Shown here piece after piece: positions 37,676-47,411 of a stretch of DNA of 64,000 nucleotides. The notes below the pieces were generated by a model that was given only the letters and a program-made list of their open reading frames with translations, was not told the origin of the DNA and ran no database searches. This DNA comes from Methyloversatilis sp. (lineage in GTDB: Bacteria > Pseudomonadota > Gammaproteobacteria > Burkholderiales > Rhodocyclaceae). Each line of letters begins with the position of its first letter. The first letter of the stretch is position 1. The stretch is from contig JAGNYW010000009.1 in assembly GCA_017984755.1 (NCBI GenBank), positions 1-64,000 on the forward strand, written 5' to 3'. A program made the translations under genes and the position numbers.

Positions 37676-40600
37676 ATGAGCCACTTTCTAGACCGACTGA
37701 CCCACTTCTCCATCCCGAAGGAATCCTTCTCGGGCGACCACGGCATCGCCACCGGCGAGGACCGCACCTGGGAAGACGCCTACCGCAACCGCTGGGCGCA
37801 CGACAAGATCGTGCGCTCCACGCACGGCGTGAATTGCACGGGCTCCTGCTCGTGGAAGATCTACGTCAAGGGCGGCATCGTTACCTGGGAAACCCAGCAG
37901 ACCGACTACCCGCGCACGCGCTGGGACCTGCCGAACCACGAACCGCGCGGCTGTGCCCGCGGTGCCAGCTACAGCTGGTATCTGTACAGCGCCAACCGCG
38001 TGAAGTACCCGATGGTGCGCGGCCGACTCTTGAAAAGCTGGCGCGAAGCACGTCTTGCGCATGGCCCGGTCGAAGCGTGGGCCTCGATCGTCGAAAACGA
38101 TGCCAAGCGGCGCGACTATCAGAAGGTGCGCGGCATGGGCGGCTTCGTTCGCAGCACTTGGGACGAGGTCAACCAGATCATCGCCGCATCGAACGTCTAC
38201 ACCATCAAGAAACACGGCCCCGACCGTGTGATGGGCTTCTCGCCCATCCCGGCGATGAGCATGGTCAGCTATGCCGCCGGCAGCCGCTACCTGAGCCTGA
38301 TCGGCGGCGTCTGCCTGAGCTTCTACGACTGGTACTGTGACCTGCCGCCGTCCAGCCCGCAGGTGTGGGGCGAACAGACCGACGTGCCGGAATCGGCCGA
38401 CTGGTACAACAGCACCTACATCATCGCCTGGGGCTCCAACGTGCCGCAGACGCGTACCCCCGACGCCCACTTCTTCACCGAGGTGCGCTACAAGGGTGCC
38501 AAGACGGTGGCCGTCACCCCTGACTACAGCGAAGTGGCCAAGCTGGCCGACCTGTGGCTGCACCCCAAGCAGGGCACCGACTCGGCGCTGGCGATGGCCA
38601 TGGGTCACGTGGCGCTCAACGAGTTCTACTTCAAGGAACGCAGCCCGTACTTCGACGATTACGCTCGCCGCTACACCGATCTGCCGCTGCTGGTGATGCT
38701 GAAGGAGCACACCCTGCCGGATGGCAGCAAGACCCTCGTGCCCGACCGCTACCTGCGCGCCAGCGACTTCAACGGCAAGCTGGGGCAGGACAACAACCCC
38801 GAGTGGAAGACCGTTGCCTTTGACATCAACGGCCGGGCCGTGCTGCCCAATGGCAGCATCGGCTTCCGCTGGACGCCGGAGGGCGGCGTCGACCAGGGCA
38901 AGTGGAACCTGGAGAACAAGGAAGCGCGCCATGGCACCGACGTAAAGCTCAAGCTGTCCGTCCTGGAAGATGGCGAACAGGTCCATGAAGTCGTCGACAT
39001 CGGCCTGCCGTACTTCGGCGGCGTGTCGTCACCGCACTTCAAATCGAATGTGCAGAACGGCGAGATCAATTTCGTCAAGGTGCCGGCCGTGCGGCTGCGC
39101 CTGGGCAAGGAAGGTGATCACCGCGAGGCTCTGGTAGCCACTGTGTTCGACCTGCAGGCCGCGCAGTACGGCATCGACCGTGGCTTGGGCAGCGGCGCGA
39201 AGAGCTACGACGACAATGCGGCCTACACGCCGGCCTGGGCCGAAAGCATCACCGGCACGCCACGCGACCAGATCATCACCGTGGCCCGCCAGTTCGCTGA
39301 GAACGCGCACAAGACGCATGGCAAGTCGATGGTCATCATCGGCGCGGCGATGAACCACTGGTACCACGCCGACATGAACTACCGCGGTGTCATCAACCTG
39401 CTGATGATGTGCGGCTGCATCGGCCAGAGCGGTGGCGGCTGGGCTCACTACGTCGGCCAGGAAAAGCTGCGCCCGCAGACCGGCTGGACGGCACTGGCGT
39501 TTGCGCTTGACTGGATCCGCCCGCCGCGGCAGATGAACGGCACCAGCTTCTTCTACGCCCACACCGACCAGTGGCGCTACGAGAAGCTGGGCATGGAGGA
39601 GATCGTGTCGCCGCTGGCCGACAAGAAGATGTACGCCGGCAGCATGATCGACTACAACGTGCGCGCCGAGCGCATGGGCTGGCTGCCCAGCGCACCGCAG
39701 CTCAAGACCAATCCGATGCAGGTGGTGAAGGACGCCACCGCCGCCGGCATGGATCCGAAGGACTATGTCGTCAAGGCGCTGAAGGACGGCACGGTGCAGA
39801 TGAGCTGTGAAGATCCGGACGCGCCGCAGAACTGGCCGCGCGTGCTGTTCGTGTGGCGCTCGAACCTGCTGGGCTCATCCGGCAAGGGTCATGAGTACTT
39901 CTGCAAGCACCTGCTGGGCACCGAGAACGGCATCCAGGGCAAGGATCTGGGCAAGGACGACGCGAAGCCGTCGGAGGTGAAGTGGCATGAGCAAGCGCCC
40001 GAAGGCAAGCTCGATCTGGTGGTCACGCTCGACTTCCGCATGAGCACCACCTGCCTTTATTCCGACATCGTGCTGCCCACGGCCAGCTGGTACGAGAAGA
40101 ACGACCTCAACACCAGCGACATGCACCCGTTCATCCACCCTCTGTCGGCAGCAGTCGACCCGGTGTGGCAGGCCCGCAGCGACTGGGAGATCTACAAGGG
40201 CTTCGCAAAGACCTTCAGCGAAGTCTGCGTTGGTCACCTTGGGGTGGAAAGGGAAGTCGTGCTGACGCCGATCATGCACGATACCGCCGGCGAGCTGGCA
40301 CAGCCGTTCGACGTCAAGGAGTGGAAGAAGGGCGAGTGCGAGCTGATCCCCGGCCGGACCGCGCCGCAGATCGCTGTCGTCGAACGCGACTACCCGAACG
40401 TGTTCAAGCGCTTCACCGCTCTGGGCCCCCTGATGGACAAGCTGGGCAACGGCGGCAAAGGTATCGGCTGGAAGACCGGCACCGAGGTCGAGCAACTGGG
40501 CCAGCTCAACGGCAAGACGCTGACCGAGGGCGTCACGCAGGGCATGCCCAGGATCGTGACCGACATCGACGCCTGCGAAGTCATCCTGCAGCTGGCACCC

Positions 40601-41479
40601 GAGACCAACGGCCATGTCGCCGTCAAGGCCTGGGAAGCGCTGGGCAAGCAGACCGGACGCGACCACACGCATCTGGCGCTGTACCGAGAGGACGAGAAGA
40701 TCCGCTACCGCGACGTTCAGGCGCAGCCGCGCAAGATCATCAGTTCGCCCACCTGGAGCGGTATAGAGAGCGAAACCGTCAGCTACAACGCCGGTTATAC
40801 GAACGTGCATGAACTGATCCCATGGCGCACCCTCACCGGGCGTCAGCAGTTCTACCTGGACCACCCGTGGATGATCGCCTTCGGCGAGGCCTTGAGCAGC
40901 TACCGCCCGCCGGTGGACCTGAAGACCACGGCCGGCATCCACAACATCAAGCCCAACGGCCACCAGGAGATCCTGCTCAACTTCATCACGCCGCACCAGA
41001 AGTGGGGCATCCACAGCACCTACAGCGACAACCTGATGATGCTGACGCTGAACCGCGGCGGCCCGGTAGTGTGGCTGAGCGAGGACGATGCAAGGCGCTC
41101 CGGCATCGAGGACAACGACTGGGTCGAAGTCTTCAACATCAACGGCGCCATTGCGGCCCGGGCGGTGGTGAGCCAACGGGTGAACCCCGGCATGCTGCTG
41201 ATGTACCACGCACAGGAAAAGATCATCAACACCCCGGGCTCGCAGATCACCGGTGTGCGCGGAGGCATCCACAACAGCGTGACGCGCATCGTGCTCAAGC
41301 CCACCCACATGATCGGTGGCTACGCACAGTTCAGCTACGGTTTCAACTACTACGGCACCATCGGCACCAACCGCGACGAGTTCGTCGTGGTGCGCAAGAT
41401 GGCCAAGGTCGACTGGCTGGACACTCCCGCCGGCGACCACCTTGCCGAGGCCTACCAGGGCCAGGGCGAGAACCCCTGA
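37676..41479 (+). CDS. narG: Respiratory nitrate reductase, alpha subunit
   Basis: A 1267-residue molybdoprotein that reduces nitrate to nitrite at the cytosolic face of the membrane. The N-terminal iron-sulfur motif has His and cysteines in STHGVNCTGSCSWKIYVKGG (about 49-68), the FS0 cluster pattern of NarG. ADWYNSTYIIAWGSNVPQTR (about 240) holds the Mo-bis-MGD ligand region. No twin-arginine signal is present, consistent with cytosolic NarG rather than periplasmic Nap or archaeal-type Nar. Length matches family members (about 1240-1270). It forms narGHJI with the following genes. Confidence 0.97.
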   Translation: MSHFLDRLTHFSIPKESFSGDHGIATGEDRTWEDAYRNRWAHDKIVRSTHGVNCTGSCSWKIYVKGGIVTWETQQTDYPRTRWDLPNHEPRGCARGASYSWYLYSANRVKYPMVRGRLLKSWREARLAHGPVEAWASIVENDAKRRDYQKVRGMGGFVRSTWDEVNQIIAASNVYTIKKHGPDRVMGFSPIPAMSMVSYAAGSRYLSLIGGVCLSFYDWYCDLPPSSPQVWGEQTDVPESADWYNSTYIIAWGSNVPQTRTPDAHFFTEVRYKGAKTVAVTPDYSEVAKLADLWLHPKQGTDSALAMAMGHVALNEFYFKERSPYFDDYARRYTDLPLLVMLKEHTLPDGSKTLVPDRYLRASDFNGKLGQDNNPEWKTVAFDINGRAVLPNGSIGFRWTPEGGVDQGKWNLENKEARHGTDVKLKLSVLEDGEQVHEVVDIGLPYFGGVSSPHFKSNVQNGEINFVKVPAVRLRLGKEGDHREALVATVFDLQAAQYGIDRGLGSGAKSYDDNAAYTPAWAESITGTPRDQIITVARQFAENAHKTHGKSMVIIGAAMNHWYHADMNYRGVINLLMMCGCIGQSGGGWAHYVGQEKLRPQTGWTALAFALDWIRPPRQMNGTSFFYAHTDQWRYEKLGMEEIVSPLADKKMYAGSMIDYNVRAERMGWLPSAPQLKTNPMQVVKDATAAGMDPKDYVVKALKDGTVQMSCEDPDAPQNWPRVLFVWRSNLLGSSGKGHEYFCKHLLGTENGIQGKDLGKDDAKPSEVKWHEQAPEGKLDLVVTLDFRMSTTCLYSDIVLPTASWYEKNDLNTSDMHPFIHPLSAAVDPVWQARSDWEIYKGFAKTFSEVCVGHLGVEREVVLTPIMHDTAGELAQPFDVKEWKKGECELIPGRTAPQIAVVERDYPNVFKRFTALGPLMDKLGNGGKGIGWKTGTEVEQLGQLNGKTLTEGVTQGMPRIVTDIDACEVILQLAPETNGHVAVKAWEALGKQTGRDHTHLALYREDEKIRYRDVQAQPRKIISSPTWSGIESETVSYNAGYTNVHELIPWRTLTGRQQFYLDHPWMIAFGEALSSYRPPVDLKTTAGIHNIKPNGHQEILLNFITPHQKWGIHSTYSDNLMMLTLNRGGPVVWLSEDDARRSGIEDNDWVEVFNINGAIAARAVVSQRVNPGMLLMYHAQEKIINTPGSQITGVRGGIHNSVTRIVLKPTHMIGGYAQFSYGFNYYGTIGTNRDEFVVVRKMAKVDWLDTPAGDHLAEAYQGQGENP

Positions 41480-41510
41480 CCGCCCGGCCGACCTCTTAAG
41501 GAGCAAACAG

Positions 41511-43034
41511 ATGAAGATACGCGCACAAGTCGGCATGGTCCTTAACCTGGACAAATGCATCGGTTGTCACACCTGCAGCGTGACCTGCAAGAACGTATGG
41601 ACCAGTCGCCCCGGCGTGGAATACGCCTGGTTCAACAACGTGGAAACCAAGCCCGGCATCGGCTACCCCAAGGAATGGGAGAACCAGGACAAGTGGAACG
41701 GCGGTTGGATCCGCAGGAGCAACGGCGCCATCGAGCCGCGCCAGGGGGGCCGGTGGAAGCTTCTGATGAAGATCTTCGCCAACCCGAACCTGCCGGAGAT
41801 CGACGACTACTACGAACCCTTCACCTTCGACTACGACCACCTGCAGTCGGCGCCCGAGATGCAGCACGCGCCCGCCGCACGGCCGCGCAGCCTGATCACT
41901 GGCAAGCGCATGGAGAAGATCGTCTGGGGGCCGAACTGGGAAGAGATCCTGGGCGGAGAGTTCTCGAAGCGGTCGAAAGACAAGAACTTCGACGATATCC
42001 AGAAGGACATCTACGGCGAGTTCGAGAACACCTTCATGATGTACCTGCCCAGGCTGTGCGAGCACTGTCTGAACCCGGCTTGTGTCGCATCGTGCCCCAG
42101 CGGCAGCATCTACAAGCGCGAAGAGGACGGCATCGTCCTCATCGACCAGGACAAGTGCCGCGGCTGGCGCATGTGCGTCTCGGGCTGCCCGTACAAGAAG
42201 ATCTACTACAACTGGAAGAGCGGCAAGGCCGAGAAGTGCATCTTCTGCTACCCGCGCATCGAGGCCGGCCAGCCCACCGTGTGCAGCGAGACCTGCGTGG
42301 GCCGCATCCGCTACCTGGGCGTGCTGCTGTATGACGCCGACCGCATCCAGGAGGCCGCCAGCGTCGAGCATGACAAGGACCTCTACCAGGCGCAACTCGA
42401 TATTTTCCTGGATCCGAACGACCCGAAGGTCATCGCCCAGGCACTGAAGGACGGCATTCCGCAGAACTGGCTCGATGCGGCGAAGAACAGCCCGGTCTAC
42501 AAGATGGCCGTCGACTGGAAGGTTGCCCTGCCGCTTCACCCTGAATATCGCACGCTGCCGATGGTGTGGTACGTGCCGCCGCTGTCACCGATCACCGCAG
42601 CCGCAAACGCCGGCCAGGTCGGCACGAACGGCGAGATCCCCGATGTCAAGCAGTTGCGCATCCCGGTCAAGTACCTGGCCAACCTGCTGACCGCCGGCGA
42701 TACGCCACCGGTCGAGCGGGCGCTCGAGCGCATGCTGGCAATGCGCGCCTATCAGCGTGCCAAGCATGTCGATGGCCAGCCCAACCATGCAGCGATCGAT
42801 CAGGTCAAGCTGACTGTCGCGCAGGTCGAAGAGATGTACCAGGTGATGGCGATCGCTAACTACGAAGACCGTTTTGTCATACCGACCACGCACCGCGAGT
42901 ACGCCGAAAACGCGTTCAACGTGCGCGGCGGCTGCGGCTTCAGCTTCGGCAACGGCTGTAGTGAAGGTGTCACCGAGACCAGCCTCTTCGGCAGCACGAA
43001 GAGGCGCACCATCCCGATCAAGGCGACGCTATGA
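41511..43034 (+). CDS. narH: Respiratory nitrate reductase, beta subunit
   Basis: A 507-residue electron-transfer subunit with four iron-sulfur cluster motifs: DKCIGCHTCSVTCKNVW (about 13-29), CEHCLNPACVASCPSG, CRGWRMCVSGCPYKK (the tryptophan-containing site of the 3Fe-4S cluster) and CIFCYPRIEAGQPTVCSETC. The true start MKIRAQVGMVLN at 41511 follows a TAAGGAG ribosome binding site, and the upstream open frame is part of narG. NarH passes electrons from NarI haem to NarG. Its stop overlaps narJ by 4 bp. Confidence 0.97.
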   Translation: MKIRAQVGMVLNLDKCIGCHTCSVTCKNVWTSRPGVEYAWFNNVETKPGIGYPKEWENQDKWNGGWIRRSNGAIEPRQGGRWKLLMKIFANPNLPEIDDYYEPFTFDYDHLQSAPEMQHAPAARPRSLITGKRMEKIVWGPNWEEILGGEFSKRSKDKNFDDIQKDIYGEFENTFMMYLPRLCEHCLNPACVASCPSGSIYKREEDGIVLIDQDKCRGWRMCVSGCPYKKIYYNWKSGKAEKCIFCYPRIEAGQPTVCSETCVGRIRYLGVLLYDADRIQEAASVEHDKDLYQAQLDIFLDPNDPKVIAQALKDGIPQNWLDAAKNSPVYKMAVDWKVALPLHPEYRTLPMVWYVPPLSPITAAANAGQVGTNGEIPDVKQLRIPVKYLANLLTAGDTPPVERALERMLAMRAYQRAKHVDGQPNHAAIDQVKLTVAQVEEMYQVMAIANYEDRFVIPTTHREYAENAFNVRGGCGFSFGNGCSEGVTETSLFGSTKRRTIPIKATL

Positions 43035-43726
43035 GCAAGACCTCCACACTGACGCTGCGGGTGCTGGCGCACCTGCTGAGCTACCCCGACGCCACGCTGC
43101 GCGAGCACCTGGGCGAGATGCAGACGGCGCTGGAACGGGAACGGGCGCTGAGCCCGGCACGCCTTGCCGAACTGATCGCGCTGATGCAGCACCTCGGCAG
43201 CGCCCGCACGATGGACACCGAGGCCACCTACGTCGAACTGTTCGACCGCGGCCGCGGCACGGCCTTGCACCTGTTCGAGCATGTACACGGCGACAGCCGC
43301 GACCGCGGCCCGGCCATGGTCGACCTGATCAAGACCTACGAGCAGGCCGGCCTCTTCATCAAGGAAGGCGAGCTGCCCGACCACCTGACCGTGGTGCTGG
43401 AATACGCGTCTACCCAGCCCGCTGCGGAAGCCCGGGATTTCCTGCGCGAGATCTCGCACATCCTGCAGATGATCTTCAGCGCGCTGCTCAAGCGCGAGAG
43501 CCCCTATGCCAGCGTTCTGGCTGCAGTGCTCGACCTGGCCGGAGAGAAAGCCCAGGCCGTCAAGATCCCCGAAGAGCCGGCGATCGATGACAGCTGGGAA
43601 GAACCGATGGCCTTCGACGGCTGCTCCACTCAAGGCCAGGCACGCCCAGGCCAGCCGCAACCCATCCAGATCGTCAAGCGGTCGCCCGTCGGTGCCGCCC
43701 CCACCTCTTCAGGAGCCCACACATGA
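43031..43726 (+). CDS. narJ: Nitrate reductase molybdenum cofactor assembly chaperone
   Basis: A 231-residue TorD/NarJ-family chaperone that binds NarG and allows molybdenum cofactor insertion before membrane docking. LLSYPDATLREHLGEM near the N terminus and the ETYVELFDRGRGTALHLFEHVHGDSRDRG-like core (about 67-95, with FDRG and HLFEH) are diagnostic. The C-terminal ~50 residues are low-complexity Pro/Gln-rich. It overlaps narH and narI by 4 bp each (ATGA), a sign of coupled translation. Confidence 0.95.
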   Translation: MSKTSTLTLRVLAHLLSYPDATLREHLGEMQTALERERALSPARLAELIALMQHLGSARTMDTEATYVELFDRGRGTALHLFEHVHGDSRDRGPAMVDLIKTYEQAGLFIKEGELPDHLTVVLEYASTQPAAEARDFLREISHILQMIFSALLKRESPYASVLAAVLDLAGEKAQAVKIPEEPAIDDSWEEPMAFDGCSTQGQARPGQPQPIQIVKRSPVGAAPTSSGAHT

Positions 43727-44460
43727 ACGCCACCGTGCACAACTTTCTGTTCAACGTCTATCCGTACATCTGCCTCGCGGTCTTCCTGATGGGCAGCCTG
43801 GCGCGCTTCGACCGCGACCAGTACACCTGGAAAAGCGACTCGTCGCAGTTGCTGCGCGCAGGTCAGCTGCGCTGGGGCAGCAACCTGTTCCACGCCGGCA
43901 TCCTGTTCCTGTTCTTCGGCCACCTGTTCGGGCAGCTCACACCGCACGCGGTCTACGAGATCTTCGTCAGCGCGCCGCAGAAGCAGCTGATTGCCGTGGT
44001 CGCCGGCGGCATCGCGGGCGGGCTGTGCTTCATCGGCCTGTCCTTGCTGCTGCACCGGCGCATCTTCGACCCGCGCATCCGGCTGACCAGCCACCGCACG
44101 GACCTGGCCATCCTGATCATTCTTTGGGTACAACTGGTGATCGGTCTGTCGACCCTGCCGTCGTCGCTGCACCATGTGTCCGACCCCAAGACAATGCTGC
44201 AGCTGGCGAGCTACCTGCAGGGCATCGTGCTGCTGCAGCCCGACGCCAGCCTGGTGGTCGGCACCGAATGGCACTTCCAGGCCCACATGCTGCTGGGCAT
44301 GACCATCTTCCTGCTGTTCCCCTTCAGCCGGCTGGTGCATGTATGGAGCGGCTTCGGCTCGGTGGCCTACCTGTTCCGCCCCTACCAGGTGGTGCGTGCC
44401 CGCCGCCTCAACCTGCCGGCCGGTCACAACCAGCCGCGTCAGCCCGACGCCAGCGTCTGA
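43723..44460 (+). CDS. narI: Respiratory nitrate reductase, gamma subunit (cytochrome b)
   Basis: A 245-residue integral membrane protein with five predicted helices that binds two b-type haems and oxidises quinol. Features include the start FLFNVYPYICLAVFLMGSLARFD, histidines in HAGILFLFFGHLFG (helix 2) and WHFQAHMLLGMTIFLLFPFSRLVHV (helix 5) at haem-ligand positions. Length matches NarI (about 225-245). It overlaps narJ by 4 bp; the parvulin gene starts 10 bp later. Confidence 0.95.
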   Translation: MNATVHNFLFNVYPYICLAVFLMGSLARFDRDQYTWKSDSSQLLRAGQLRWGSNLFHAGILFLFFGHLFGQLTPHAVYEIFVSAPQKQLIAVVAGGIAGGLCFIGLSLLLHRRIFDPRIRLTSHRTDLAILIILWVQLVIGLSTLPSSLHHVSDPKTMLQLASYLQGIVLLQPDASLVVGTEWHFQAHMLLGMTIFLLFPFSRLVHVWSGFGSVAYLFRPYQVVRARRLNLPAGHNQPRQPDASV

Positions 44461-44470
44461 GGAGATCGAA

Positions 44471-45253
44471 ATGACCGTCGAAACCCTTTCCCGCGTGGCA
44501 CGCGTCAATGGCGTGCAGATCAGCGGCGAAGACGAAATGCTGACCCGTGAAACACTGCAGCAGCGCGCCTACACCGAACTGCTGCGTCAGGAGGCACAGG
44601 CAGCCGGCCTGCTGTCGGCTGCCGACACGGCCACGCCGGACGGTGTCATCAGCGAATCGGCCGCGACAGCGATCGATGCGCTGGTCGAGCAGGTGGTCCA
44701 GTTGCCCGAGCCGTCCGAAGAAGCCTGCCGCAGGCATTACGCGGCCCACGAAGCGAGCTACCGCACCGGTGAGAAAGTGCGCGTGCGGCACATCCTTTTC
44801 GCCGTCACCGAAGGCGTCGACGTGGTGGCGCTGCGCAAGCGGGCCGAAGGCGTGCTGCTCGACGTACGCTGCCATGACGGCTCGGAACAGGACACGTTCG
44901 CACACGCTGCCGAGCAGTTTTCGAACTGCCCGAGCGGCGCGCGCGGCGGCGAACTCGACTGGCTAACGGCCGAAGACTGCGCGCCGGAATTCGCACGCGA
45001 AATATTCGGTCATGTCGAGGTCGGCGTGCTGCCGCGCCTGGTGCACAGCCGCTTCGGCCTGCATGTGGTCGAGGTGCTGGAACGCGATCCCGGCACCGCG
45101 CAGAGCTACGAATCGGTGCGCGGCGCGGTTGCAGGCACGCTGCGCCAGCAGAGCTTCGTCACGGCATTGCGCCAGTACCTGAGCCTGCTGGCCGGTGCAG
45201 CGACGATTGAAGGCATCGATCTCGACCGTTCGGATTCACCGCTGGTGCAATAA
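44471..45253 (+). CDS. Cytosolic parvulin-type peptidyl-prolyl isomerase at the end of the nar operon
   Basis: A 260-residue protein with a PpiC/parvulin domain starting at RVRHILFAVTEG (about 104) and continuing through CPSGARGGELDWL and HSRFGLHVVEVLER. There is no signal peptide, unlike SurA or PrsA, so it should act in the cytosol. Parvulin genes at the end of narGHJI are recurrent in denitrifying proteobacteria, where a role in nitrate reductase folding or assembly is assumed. ATG 44471 follows a GGAGAT ribosome binding site 10 bp after narI. A perfect hairpin begins 5 bp after its stop. Confidence 0.9.
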   Translation: MTVETLSRVARVNGVQISGEDEMLTRETLQQRAYTELLRQEAQAAGLLSAADTATPDGVISESAATAIDALVEQVVQLPEPSEEACRRHYAAHEASYRTGEKVRVRHILFAVTEGVDVVALRKRAEGVLLDVRCHDGSEQDTFAHAAEQFSNCPSGARGGELDWLTAEDCAPEFAREIFGHVEVGVLPRLVHSRFGLHVVEVLERDPGTAQSYESVRGAVAGTLRQQSFVTALRQYLSLLAGAATIEGIDLDRSDSPLVQ

Positions 45254-45258
45254 GACTG

Positions 45259-45300
45259 CTGTCCGCGCACCTGGCTGCACTTTGCCAGGTGCGCGGACAG
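45259..45300. terminator. Perfect 17-bp hairpin after the nar operon
   Basis: CTGTCCGCGCACCTGGC pairs without mismatch with GCCAGGTGCGCGGACAG around an 8-base loop TGCACTTT. It begins five bases after the parvulin stop codon and ends about 107 bp before ubiU. No T-run follows, so it may serve as a 3'-end stabiliser or Rho-assisted terminator rather than a classical intrinsic terminator. Confidence 0.65.
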
Positions 45301-45407
45301 ACAGTGGCTGAACCCGGCAAACGGGTGCACCGCAGATTTCCCCCTGGCCGGGCGGCGCACCCGCATCGACCGGCAGCAGCTTCCCGAACATCACGCTCCA
45401 TCCGGAC

Positions 45408-46460
45408 ATGCACTCCCCTCCTCACGCTTCCCCCCACGACATGGCTCCGCCGGCACCGCGCAAGCCGCAGCTCGTCTGTCCGGCAGGATCGCTTCGCGCA
45501 CTGACGCTGGCCATCGACGCCGGCGCCGACGCCGTCTACCTGGGTCTGAAAGATGCCACCAATGCGAGAAACTTCGCCGGTCTGAATTTCGATCTCGCGC
45601 AGGCACGCGAAGGCATCGCCTACGCTCACGCACGCGGCCGGCACGCACTGATGGCGCTCAACACCTTCGCCGATGCGCGCGAACCTGCACGCTGGTACCG
45701 CGCGGTCGATGCTGCAGCGGAACTGGGTGTCGACGCCCTGATCTGCGCCGACACTGCGGTACTCGCCCATGCACGCGATCACCAGCCGCAGCTGCGCCTG
45801 CATCTTTCGGTACAGGCTTCGGCCACCACCTGGGAAGCCATCGAGTTCTATCGCGAGCGCTACGGCATACGGCGCGCCGTTCTGCCGCGCGTGCTGACGC
45901 TGCCCCAGGTCGATCAGGTGTGCCGCCAGAGCGGCGCCGAGATCGAGGTATTCGGCTTCGGCAGCCTGTGCGTGATGGTCGAAGGGCGCTGCGCGCTGTC
46001 GTCCTACGCCACCGGTCAGTCGCCCAACACGGCCGGCGTCTGTTCGCCGCCGTCGGCGGTGCGCTGGGAAGACGCGCCCGACGGCGTCAGAGCACGGCTC
46101 AATGGCGTGCTGATCGACCACTACGCACCTGAGGAGCCGCGCGGCTATCCGACGCTGTGCAAGGGCCGCTTCGACGTCGAGGGCACGCGCGACTACGCGC
46201 TGGAGGAACCCACCAGCCTGAACACGCTGTCAGTTCTGCCGCAGCTGATGGAAATGGGCGTTTCCGCGATCAAGATAGAAGGTCGCCAGCGCAGCCCTGC
46301 CTATGTCGAACAGGTGACCCGCGTCTGGCGTGCCGCCATCGACAGCTGTGCCGCGCAGCCGGCACGCTTCGGCGTGCAGCCGCAATGGGTGGCAGCACTC
46401 GGTCGCTGGTCGGAAGGCCAGCAGCACACGCTGGGTGCCTACAACCGGCCGTGGCGCTGA
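45408..46460 (+). CDS. ubiU: UbiU, U32-family protein of oxygen-independent ubiquinone synthesis
   Basis: A 350-residue member of the peptidase U32 family. With UbiV it forms an iron-sulfur complex that hydroxylates ubiquinone precursors without O2. The U32 core is seen in LVCPAGSLRALTLAIDAGADAVYLGL (about 24-49). Cysteines at cluster-binding positions lie in GSLCVMVEGRC, NTAGVCSPP and YPTLCKGRF. The start could be ATG 45408 or ATG 45441; neither has a good ribosome binding site. It precedes ubiV by 21 bp. Its position after the nitrate reductase genes fits a need for ubiquinone during anaerobic respiration. Confidence 0.9.
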   Translation: MHSPPHASPHDMAPPAPRKPQLVCPAGSLRALTLAIDAGADAVYLGLKDATNARNFAGLNFDLAQAREGIAYAHARGRHALMALNTFADAREPARWYRAVDAAAELGVDALICADTAVLAHARDHQPQLRLHLSVQASATTWEAIEFYRERYGIRRAVLPRVLTLPQVDQVCRQSGAEIEVFGFGSLCVMVEGRCALSSYATGQSPNTAGVCSPPSAVRWEDAPDGVRARLNGVLIDHYAPEEPRGYPTLCKGRFDVEGTRDYALEEPTSLNTLSVLPQLMEMGVSAIKIEGRQRSPAYVEQVTRVWRAAIDSCAAQPARFGVQPQWVAALGRWSEGQQHTLGAYNRPWR

Positions 46461-46481
46461 ACCACCGCCCATCGGAACATC

Positions 46482-47411
46482 ATGAATACACGCATCGCAC
46501 TCACCGTCGGCCCTGTCCTGTACTACTGGCCGCGCCGTACCCTGCTCGACTTCTACGCAGCGGTCGCCGAATCGGCCGCCGACACCGTGGTGCTCGGCGA
46601 AGTCGTGTGCTCGCGCCGCCACGAAATGAAGCCGGACGACTGGCTGGCGCTTGCGCGCGATCTGGCCACCTGCGGCAAGGAAGTGGTGCTGGCCAGCCAG
46701 GCACTGCTCGAATCCGCCGCCGATCTGCGCGGCGTGCATCGCTGGGCGCAACAGGACGATTTCATGGTCGAGGCCGGCGACGCGTCGGCGCTGCGCGCAC
46801 TCGCCGGGCGGCCGTTCGTTCTGGGTCCGCACATCAATATCTACAGCCAGCCGGCCTTGCTCGAGCACGCCCGCCTCGGCGCCGTGCGCTGGGTCGCGCC
46901 GGTCGAACTCGGGCTGGATGCGCTGTCGCTGATCAACCCGCGGCAGGCGCCGGTTGCCGGGGGGCCGCAGAACGACATACCGATCGCCACCGAAGTGTTC
47001 GCCTTCGGCCGTCTGCCGCTGGCCTTCTCGGCACGCTGCTTCACCGCACGTCACTTCCATCTGAACAAGGACGACTGCGCCTTTCGCTGCATCGAGCACC
47101 CGGACGGCCTGCAGCTCGACACCGGCGAGGGCGAACCCTTCCTCGCGCTGAACGGCATCCAGACGCAGTCGGCCGCGCTGCATTGCCTGATCGGGGATGG
47201 CCCCGCGCTGCGTACGGCAGGTGTCACACGCGCGCGACTGTCGCCAACCTCGCAGGGTTTCACGGAAGTCATCAATCTCTTCGAGCGCGTGTTCAACCAC
47301 GGTGCCGACGCCCGCGCGGCCGCTGCCGTGCTCGACGCACTGAGCTTGCCCGGCGGGCTGGTCAATGGGTTCGCCCATCGCCGCGCCGGACTGGAAAGGA
47401 TGCCGACATGA
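46482..47411 (+). CDS. ubiV: UbiV, U32-family partner of UbiU
   Basis: A 309-residue U32-family protein. It has LTVGPVLYYWPRRTLLDFYA at the N terminus and the four cysteines expected to hold a 4Fe-4S cluster in VVCSRRHEM (about 41-45) and SARCFTARHFHLNKDDCAFRC (about 184-204). UbiV works with UbiU in O2-independent hydroxylation steps of ubiquinone biosynthesis. It overlaps ubiT by 4 bp (ATGA), and the three genes form a compact operon. Confidence 0.92.
   Translation: MNTRIALTVGPVLYYWPRRTLLDFYAAVAESAADTVVLGEVVCSRRHEMKPDDWLALARDLATCGKEVVLASQALLESAADLRGVHRWAQQDDFMVEAGDASALRALAGRPFVLGPHINIYSQPALLEHARLGAVRWVAPVELGLDALSLINPRQAPVAGGPQNDIPIATEVFAFGRLPLAFSARCFTARHFHLNKDDCAFRCIEHPDGLQLDTGEGEPFLALNGIQTQSAALHCLIGDGPALRTAGVTRARLSPTSQGFTEVINLFERVFNHGADARAAAAVLDALSLPGGLVNGFAHRRAGLERMPT

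Noticed and set aside
39875-41560. 561-codon minus-strand frame opposite narG
   Set aside because: Shadow of the conserved narG codons with no domain or ribosome binding site.
46157-47407. Long N-terminal extension of the ubiT frame
   Set aside because: It overlaps ubiU and ubiV in another frame and has low-complexity Arg-rich composition; UbiT proteins begin near 47408.
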